Shown piece after piece: positions 59,249 through 64,000 of a DNA stretch of 64,000 bases (the first letter of the stretch is position 1; every line of letters begins with the position of its first letter). A program made the translations under genes and the position numbers. The DNA is from a virus: positions 1 to 64,000 of the IMG/VR virus record IMGVR_UViG_3300032334_002236; one strand, given 5' to 3'. The notes below the pieces were generated by a model. It was not told where the DNA came from. It saw only the letters and a program-made list of their open reading frames with translations, and did not search any database.

Positions 59249-60865
59249 TTATACCACCATTATGATTCCAGTTCCAGTTCCCAGTGTGCCGCCACCAGCG
59301 ATGCCTGTGCCGCTGGGTGAAATAGTTCCCTGGTTATTGGTAGTGAGTCCAGTGATGAAACCAGGATCGTTAGTGTTGGCACCAGTGATGATACCAGTAT
59401 TGGTATTAGTATTAGTATTGGTATTAGTATTAGTATTGGTATTAGTATTGGTGCTACTGCTGGATTGTTGCAATTGGTTTAAGTTTGCCATGCCACCACC
59501 AAAATTGTTCTGTGCGCTATATGAATTAGTACTAATGGGGGTACTGCCAGCTGAACCTTCGAAACCTTCATTGGGATTGAAACTATAATCAGCTGGACCA
59601 CCACCGTTGTCCAGATGGTAGGGCCAGGGTTCGTGCCTGGGCATGTAGATGGGTAATTTGGCAACAGGTGCTGGTTCAGCATCTTGCTCTCCGCCACTGT
59701 TGATCAAGACCAATGCACCAACGATGACCACGACACCATGTCCATAGATGTTTATCATGTCTGCACTGTTAAGCCATACTTCACCGCCTTTGAGATGTAA
59801 TCCTGCTTCTGCGGTGATCTTGGTGTTCTCATGGCTCAGGCTGGTGATCTGGTTGCTTTCGCTGCGTATGTACTGGCGGCTTTCTATATCGATGGTGTCT
59901 GCTTTGAGACGGAAGCTGCGACCCACATCTATGAACATGTCTCGCATGGCTGTGATCTTGATGTCGCGTTGGCTGTACACATACACGTCACCTTCCTTGT
60001 CTATCTCCACCCAGGCTTTGCCGTTGTGATTGATGATATAGATGAACTCCTTGTCCTCCTCATCATGCATGAGGATGGTGTGTCCAGCAGTGCTGCGCAA
60101 TCTCAGCCTGCGATTTTCACCTTCTATGTTACCGTCATCCATGACGAAGGTGTGGCCACCCTTGCGCTCAGGATAATAGATCTTGAGAGTGCCATGTTTA
60201 TCATCGTAGGGCTCTATCACTGGGTCTCGGTCCACAGGCATACCTGGTGTACTGATACCGAACACCCTGCTGGGGCTTTCACGGAATGCAGTGCTGGTAC
60301 CAGGATTACGATGATCATCCTGATCTATACCCTGTTTCTTATAAGCCTTTTGCTGATAATCCAGAGGAGTCTGTGCCTTTGTATAGAAATTGGTGTAAGC
60401 ATCAGGACTCTGCTCCTTGTCATTCCATTCTTTCACAGGATCTTTACCGCCCACGATGTCATGGCTTATGCCAGGCATCATGTGCATGCTGGGCCAGTCT
60501 GGCACACAACCTATCCAATAACCCCTGCTGGGATCACCGTTGACAAATATGCACATGACGTTCACACCCACATCAGGGCTAGCGAACCATAAACCGCTGC
60601 TCTGTGGTTCAGTTTTCCTGCTGTCGAATGGCGGTGTCACTGTGTAAAAAGGACTGAGATAATCCACAGTCTTCCAGGAAGCATCGTCCGCAGGATCGCC
60701 ACCTAGTTCTGGTATGTAAACCTGGACACGACCGCTACGTTTGCGATCCACATTGGCTTTGACTGAACCGATATAGGGTCCAGGACTGATGCGAATGCCA
60801 TCTGCGCTTTCATGAACGGTGTGACCTAAGGGTTTTTTACTGTCGGTAATATCTAGATTAGGCAT
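59249..60865 (-). CDS. gp5-like baseplate hub spike (OB-fold plus beta-helix)
   Basis: This 538-aa protein has an OB-fold near residues 30-120 (GPYIGSVKANVDRKRSGRVQ, then VYIPELGG and NVMCIFVNGDPSRGYWIG), as in T4 gp5 and VgrG. The segment HTFVMDDGNIEGENRRLRLR and the following repeated strands (AGHTILMHDEEDKEFIYIIN, DVYVYSQRDIKITAMRDMFI) form the beta-helical spike region. The T4 gp5 lysozyme domain is missing. The C-terminal 100 residues are low-complexity, including a run of alternating Asn-Thr encoded by a hexanucleotide repeat (59394-59452). It forms the membrane-piercing trimer of the baseplate. Confidence 0.88.
   Translation of the reverse strand: MPNLDITDSKKPLGHTVHESADGIRISPGPYIGSVKANVDRKRSGRVQVYIPELGGDPADDASWKTVDYLSPFYTVTPPFDSRKTEPQSSGLWFASPDVGVNVMCIFVNGDPSRGYWIGCVPDWPSMHMMPGISHDIVGGKDPVKEWNDKEQSPDAYTNFYTKAQTPLDYQQKAYKKQGIDQDDHRNPGTSTAFRESPSRVFGISTPGMPVDRDPVIEPYDDKHGTLKIYYPERKGGHTFVMDDGNIEGENRRLRLRSTAGHTILMHDEEDKEFIYIINHNGKAWVEIDKEGDVYVYSQRDIKITAMRDMFIDVGRSFRLKADTIDIESRQYIRSESNQITSLSHENTKITAEAGLHLKGGEVWLNSADMINIYGHGVVVIVGALVLINSGGEQDAEPAPVAKLPIYMPRHEPWPYHLDNGGGPADYSFNPNEGFEGSAGSTPISTNSYSAQNNFGGGMANLNQLQQSSSSTNTNTNTNTNTNTNTNTNTGIITGANTNDPGFITGLTTNNQGTISPSGTGIAGGGTLGTGTGIIMVV
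59394..59452. repeat. Hexanucleotide microsatellite in the spike gene
   Basis: About nine consecutive six-base units of ATTAGT or ATTGGT type, encoding alternating Thr-Asn on the minus strand. Such a tract can gain or lose units during replication without changing frame. Confidence 0.9.
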
Positions 60866-60880
60866 ATCTGGTTTCCATCT

Positions 60881-62761
60881 TTACATAGGTGAATTTTGAT
60901 TGAATTGTCCAAAGTCGGGCAAGGATACCTTGCCTGTGTTACCAGCGTTACCACCTGTGGTACCTGTAGCATCAGTTATATTACTATCTCTTTTGCCAGT
61001 CTGGCTACCAGCGTTGCCACCTGTGGTTCCAGTGGCATCAGTTATATTACTATCTCTTTGCCCGGACTGCTGGGTCTTCTGCGTGGTGGTATCATCCTGG
61101 TTTGTGTTGCGTATCATGCGTAATAACTGCGTAAAGCTGCCGTTGCGGAAACTGGACTTGACACTGATGATCTTATAAACACCTTGTATGAAGCTGGCGT
61201 CACCTACGTCAAATAATCCGTCGTCCTGATAATCGGTTTTAGGAGCGCGGCTGCGGATAAAAACGAATTGATCACTACTGGTAAAATCTATTGTATCTTT
61301 CAAGTTGATATTGTTGCCGCTGACAAAGTCTGGATCTCCCACTATCTGTATCTCCAATGTGACCATGTCCACATTATGATCATACACATATTGCATGATG
61401 TCGTCCACACTCATGCGAGCGATATTATCGGTCATGGGTCCAGTGTTCTGGCGATTGGCCAACCCACGTGCAGGAATCATCTTCCTGTCCAGTTGCAAGG
61501 GATTCTTTGTTGTGCCATTGATGTCTGGTTCTTCTGGTTGTTGGCCTTCCTTGATGGGACCGATGGTGTTACTGTCCTGGGCATTATAGTTGGCATGTGA
61601 TGCATTCCTGGCTGTCCAGAATGCTGTCTTGAAATCCATGTCTAGTCTCAGTATGTCCCGGTTAAGACCAGTATACAGGTAATCATAGACTCGCACACAG
61701 TCATCTATGGTGACTTTTTTAGTGGTTATGTGCGGTGGACTGATGCCTTTGACAGGATAGGTCACCACTTTATAGGTGAATACTTTCTGCCAGTCATTGC
61801 GTTTCCTGTCCCACTTAACGAACTGGGTGTCCACATTGATCTTCCACAATGTCATTTCTTTGCCGCCCACCTGGTCTTTCATGTAACTGCTATAGCCGAT
61901 GATGGTGTTGATGAAATCGGTGATCTTGGTACCTGATGCCACACGGAATACGTTGTTTTTTATCTCCAGCGGCAGGAATCCTTTCTGCATCTGCTGCCAA
62001 GCTCCAGCATTCTTGGCATCTGGCACACTGAATGTCTGGAACTGTTTGCGGTTATCAGTAGATACTTTGGCGCCTGCTATCTCACCGGGCAGCTCTATAA
62101 GATAAGTGTTAGCCTGTTCCACTTTCTGTAATTTGGTTTGCATCTCTTGTTCGGCCAGGTTCAGAGTGTCTTTGAGGCTCTTGACCATTTGCGAGTTGGG
62201 ACCTGACAATATGTGTTGTACGGTGGTACCTTGCAATTCCAAGCCGAACGGTATGAGATTTTCTGCTGGATTAAGTGCATAATGGCTTGTGGGGATAGCT
62301 CTACAACTATAGACGCTGCTGCCATTGAGTATCTTCATCTGGACGCCAGTCATGGTAAATGGTACCACTTTACTAGTGATCACACCAGTGGGGTTGCCAT
62401 CATCTGTATATCCCAGCCACTGGATCTTCATGGCGAAAAAACAACTGTTCCACTGGGCGCCAGGGTTAAGCCTAGCATGTGTCTTTAATATCTGTGCAAG
62501 GAATCGATTAGTGTAGGGTTCAGTGACATCGAATGTGAAATTGACCACATCTGTGTTCCTACCCCTGGCAGTGAGACCCACCAAGCTGCTCATCTCCAAG
62601 TTATCGATATGCAGGTCCAAAGGAAAATCCGCACTGCGGTTGCCGCCCACACCGCTGTCAGCTATGAGCAACTCTGAGCCTTGCAGTTCATTAGCCTTAC
62701 AGGCCCACATCTCTAACCTGTAAGCATAGTTGACATAGTTGTGTAATGTATTAGTGGCCAT
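60881..62761 (-). CDS. Predicted baseplate hub protein (gp27-like position)
   Basis: This 626-aa protein precedes the gp5-like spike, where the hub subunit is expected. It is beta-rich, with VVNFTFDVTEPYTNRFLAQI, FFAMKIQWLGYTDDGN and IQGVYKIISVKSSFRNGSFT; that last segment looks like the end of hub or tail-tube proteins. A helical part (SLKDTLNLAEQEMQTKLQKV) lies near residue 195. The C-terminus contains two copies of RDSNITDATGTTGGNAG, a 66-bp tandem duplication. Assignment to gp27 rests on position and general pattern. Confidence 0.65.
   Translation of the reverse strand: MATNTLHNYVNYAYRLEMWACKANELQGSELLIADSGVGGNRSADFPLDLHIDNLEMSSLVGLTARGRNTDVVNFTFDVTEPYTNRFLAQILKTHARLNPGAQWNSCFFAMKIQWLGYTDDGNPTGVITSKVVPFTMTGVQMKILNGSSVYSCRAIPTSHYALNPAENLIPFGLELQGTTVQHILSGPNSQMVKSLKDTLNLAEQEMQTKLQKVEQANTYLIELPGEIAGAKVSTDNRKQFQTFSVPDAKNAGAWQQMQKGFLPLEIKNNVFRVASGTKITDFINTIIGYSSYMKDQVGGKEMTLWKINVDTQFVKWDRKRNDWQKVFTYKVVTYPVKGISPPHITTKKVTIDDCVRVYDYLYTGLNRDILRLDMDFKTAFWTARNASHANYNAQDSNTIGPIKEGQQPEEPDINGTTKNPLQLDRKMIPARGLANRQNTGPMTDNIARMSVDDIMQYVYDHNVDMVTLEIQIVGDPDFVSGNNINLKDTIDFTSSDQFVFIRSRAPKTDYQDDGLFDVGDASFIQGVYKIISVKSSFRNGSFTQLLRMIRNTNQDDTTTQKTQQSGQRDSNITDATGTTGGNAGSQTGKRDSNITDATGTTGGNAGNTGKVSLPDFGQFNQNSPM
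60941..61060. repeat. 66-bp-period tandem duplication at the hub gene 3' end
   Basis: The 54-nt segments 60941-60994 and 61007-61060 match with few mismatches and encode RDSNITDATGTTGGNAG twice. The intervening bases encode a short linker. Confidence 0.85.
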
Positions 62762-62764
62762 GCA

Positions 62765-63067
62765 TCAACCTCCCAGCGCGGTACGAAGATATTTGCCTTG
62801 GGGCAGGTATATGACAGTGCCAGCATTGTGATCCCAGATGGGATCCTTTATGATATCAGGATTACGTACTGAAAACACCCACCATAGCCCACTGGTACCA
62901 TACAGATCATAAGCCATGAGATCTGGTCTCAGATCATAAGTGGGGCTGATGGCTATCAGGACGTCATCTGCTCTCGCAGGCACATCCCTCATGGTCATGA
63001 TGTCCAGGAAACGATTCTGTAACAGGGCGGTGGTGTAATAAGGACTGCTGATGCTGTACTCTACCAT
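62765..63067 (-). CDS. Baseplate wedge protein gp53-like
   Basis: This 100-aa protein includes AISPTYDLRPDLMAYDLYGT and GLWWVFSVRNPDIIKDPIWD, the pattern of gp53-type wedge proteins with a LysM-like fold (RPDxxAxxxYGxxxxWWxxxxxN). gp53 joins neighbouring baseplate wedges. It is shorter than T4 gp53 (196 aa). Its ATG overlaps the previous stop by 1 nt, so it is coupled to the upstream baseplate gene. Confidence 0.8.
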   Translation of the reverse strand: MVEYSISSPYYTTALLQNRFLDIMTMRDVPARADDVLIAISPTYDLRPDLMAYDLYGTSGLWWVFSVRNPDIIKDPIWDHNAGTVIYLPQGKYLRTALGG

Positions 63068-64000
63068 TAGATGAATCCTTGTCCTATCAGACCACCTTGT
63101 GCTAATTTTTCCAAGCTGTAGCTGTTGGTTATCTTATTTCTGCTGTATACTGGCATCATGCTGGCACTGATGGAGCACAGCGTGGGCACACGCTGATGGT
63201 TGCCTCCCACAGTGCAACTGATATAATCCACATCTGCAGGTAGTGTCATCTCATAGTTAGTCACAACCACCGGCACGTTCTCAAAAACCACTGGGCCATG
63301 GCCCGTGAGGAAGAATATAGGTGGCGGTGTGCCGCGCAGGCTGTCCTGACCATAAAACATCTTGGTGCTCATCCTGAGGAACCAGATCACGCCAGCCACA
63401 TATGCAGCACTAGCTTCGCTACTAGCTGAGAATTCACCAGTGACGTTGATGGATTCCACGCTGCTGTTCTGATAACTGACAACACCATAAGGAGTATGGG
63501 TCAGTTTTTGTACGTCATAGGTGGCACGATGGCTGCTGGTAACCGTTGGAGTATAAGGCCATAGTATGCCACCAGTGGCAGCAAGAGCACTGGCCACACC
63601 TTTGGTGAACTTGCCAGTGTTATCTTTGAGATATACACGATCATCTATGTTACCATATCTGCGATCCAGGTTGGCATTATTATCCACTAGTTTCTGATAA
63701 GGATCAGCACCATTAGGTAACCCGCTGTTGACCAGGCGTTGCTGCTTGAGGTCGCGGTTGGGTTCCAACTGGCTGCTGGTGCCCTGGATATAATCGGTAT
63801 TAGTGGTGGTGTATATGACGCTGGTGCTGCTGGCCTGGCTTCCACTAGCAGATATCTTGGCTAATGTCTGGGTGGCATAATTCTGAGCTGGTAATTTATA
63901 ACCACTGAATCCAGGAAGCTGCCCCTGTGTGTTATAATTGCTCAACGATGCGGTACCAGCAGGTCGTGTGCCAGTGTAACTGCTTTGGCGTTGGGAGCCG
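63067..64000 (-). CDS. Baseplate/tail structural protein (5' end beyond the window)
   Basis: The frame stays open to the right edge of the window, adding GSQRQSSYTGTRPAGTASL before the first candidate start at TTG 63945. The gene therefore almost certainly continues outside. The visible part has SVESINVTGEFSASSEASAA, PPPIFFLTGHGPVVFENVPV, then LPADVDYISCTVGGNHQRVP and SASMMPVYSR. That series resembles baseplate or tail-tube-associated proteins of myoviruses, in my recollection. The N-terminus is Ser/Thr/Gln-rich. Its position before gp53 supports a baseplate role. Confidence 0.7.
   Translation of the reverse strand, partial: GSQRQSSYTGTRPAGTASLSNYNTQGQLPGFSGYKLPAQNYATQTLAKISASGSQASSTSVIYTTTNTDYIQGTSSQLEPNRDLKQQRLVNSGLPNGADPYQKLVDNNANLDRRYGNIDDRVYLKDNTGKFTKGVASALAATGGILWPYTPTVTSSHRATYDVQKLTHTPYGVVSYQNSSVESINVTGEFSASSEASAAYVAGVIWFLRMSTKMFYGQDSLRGTPPPIFFLTGHGPVVFENVPVVVTNYEMTLPADVDYISCTVGGNHQRVPTLCSISASMMPVYSRNKITNSYSLEKLAQGGLIGQGFI

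Overview
The window is part of the genome of a tailed, contractile-tail (T4-like superfamily) bacteriophage. The right-hand 43 kb carries a baseplate and tail-fibre gene set in T4-like order: a gp53-like wedge protein, a gp5-like OB-fold spike, gp25, gp6, a giant protein in the place of gp7, then a fibre array. The left-hand 21 kb carries phage nucleotide-metabolism genes: GTP cyclohydrolase I, QueD, QueE, ThyX and a T4 RNase H/FEN-type nuclease. I saw no rRNA, tRNA, integrase, IS element or CRISPR array. The host cannot be named from this sequence. The plus-strand promoters look sigma70-like, and one small protein has a Sec signal peptide followed by His/Gly-rich sequence.

Layout. (1) 1-8.7 kb, plus strand: tail end of a gene that may be a sliding clamp; a phage DpdA-type transglycosylase; small unknown proteins; a nucleotidyltransferase-cupin fusion; a GT-B glycosyltransferase; FolE; an AT-rich inserted ORF; several small ORFs; QueD; QueE. 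(2) 8.7-13.9 kb, plus strand: a secreted His-rich protein, a FEN-type nuclease, small conserved phage proteins and a MoxR AAA+ ATPase. (3) 14.0-17.7 kb, minus strand: a GT2-TPR glycosyltransferase and a collagen/C1q/beta-helix tail fibre, lying between the MoxR gene and its VWA partner. (4) 17.8-20.9 kb, plus strand: the VWA/HExxH protein, small phage proteins and ThyX. (5) 20.9-64 kb, minus strand: an unbroken late structural block that includes a 2827-aa collagen-like fibre and a 4806-aa baseplate-region protein. The last gene runs off the right edge. No stretch over 300 bp lacks a gene.

How the genes fit together. FolE, QueD and QueE make 7-carboxy-7-deazaguanine (CDG) from GTP, and DpdA would insert a 7-deazaguanine base into phage DNA, protecting it from host nucleases. 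QueC, which converts CDG to preQ0, is not in the window. The most interesting observation is between dpdA and folE. The fusion protein's cupin half looks like the mannose-6-phosphate isomerase (ManC C-terminal) domain, and the glycosyltransferase beside it resembles the tRNA-queuosine mannosyltransferase/GTDC1 (DUF3524) family. This suggests, as an inference only, a phage pathway that glycosylates a 7-deazaguanine in DNA.

Regulation. Plus-strand genes repeatedly follow TTGACA-N16/17-TATAcT promoters. Minus-strand structural genes repeatedly follow GATAAATA-type elements about 16-29 nt upstream of the start, a variant of the T4 late promoter TATAAATA. One plus-strand gene (8798) carries both element types overlapping.
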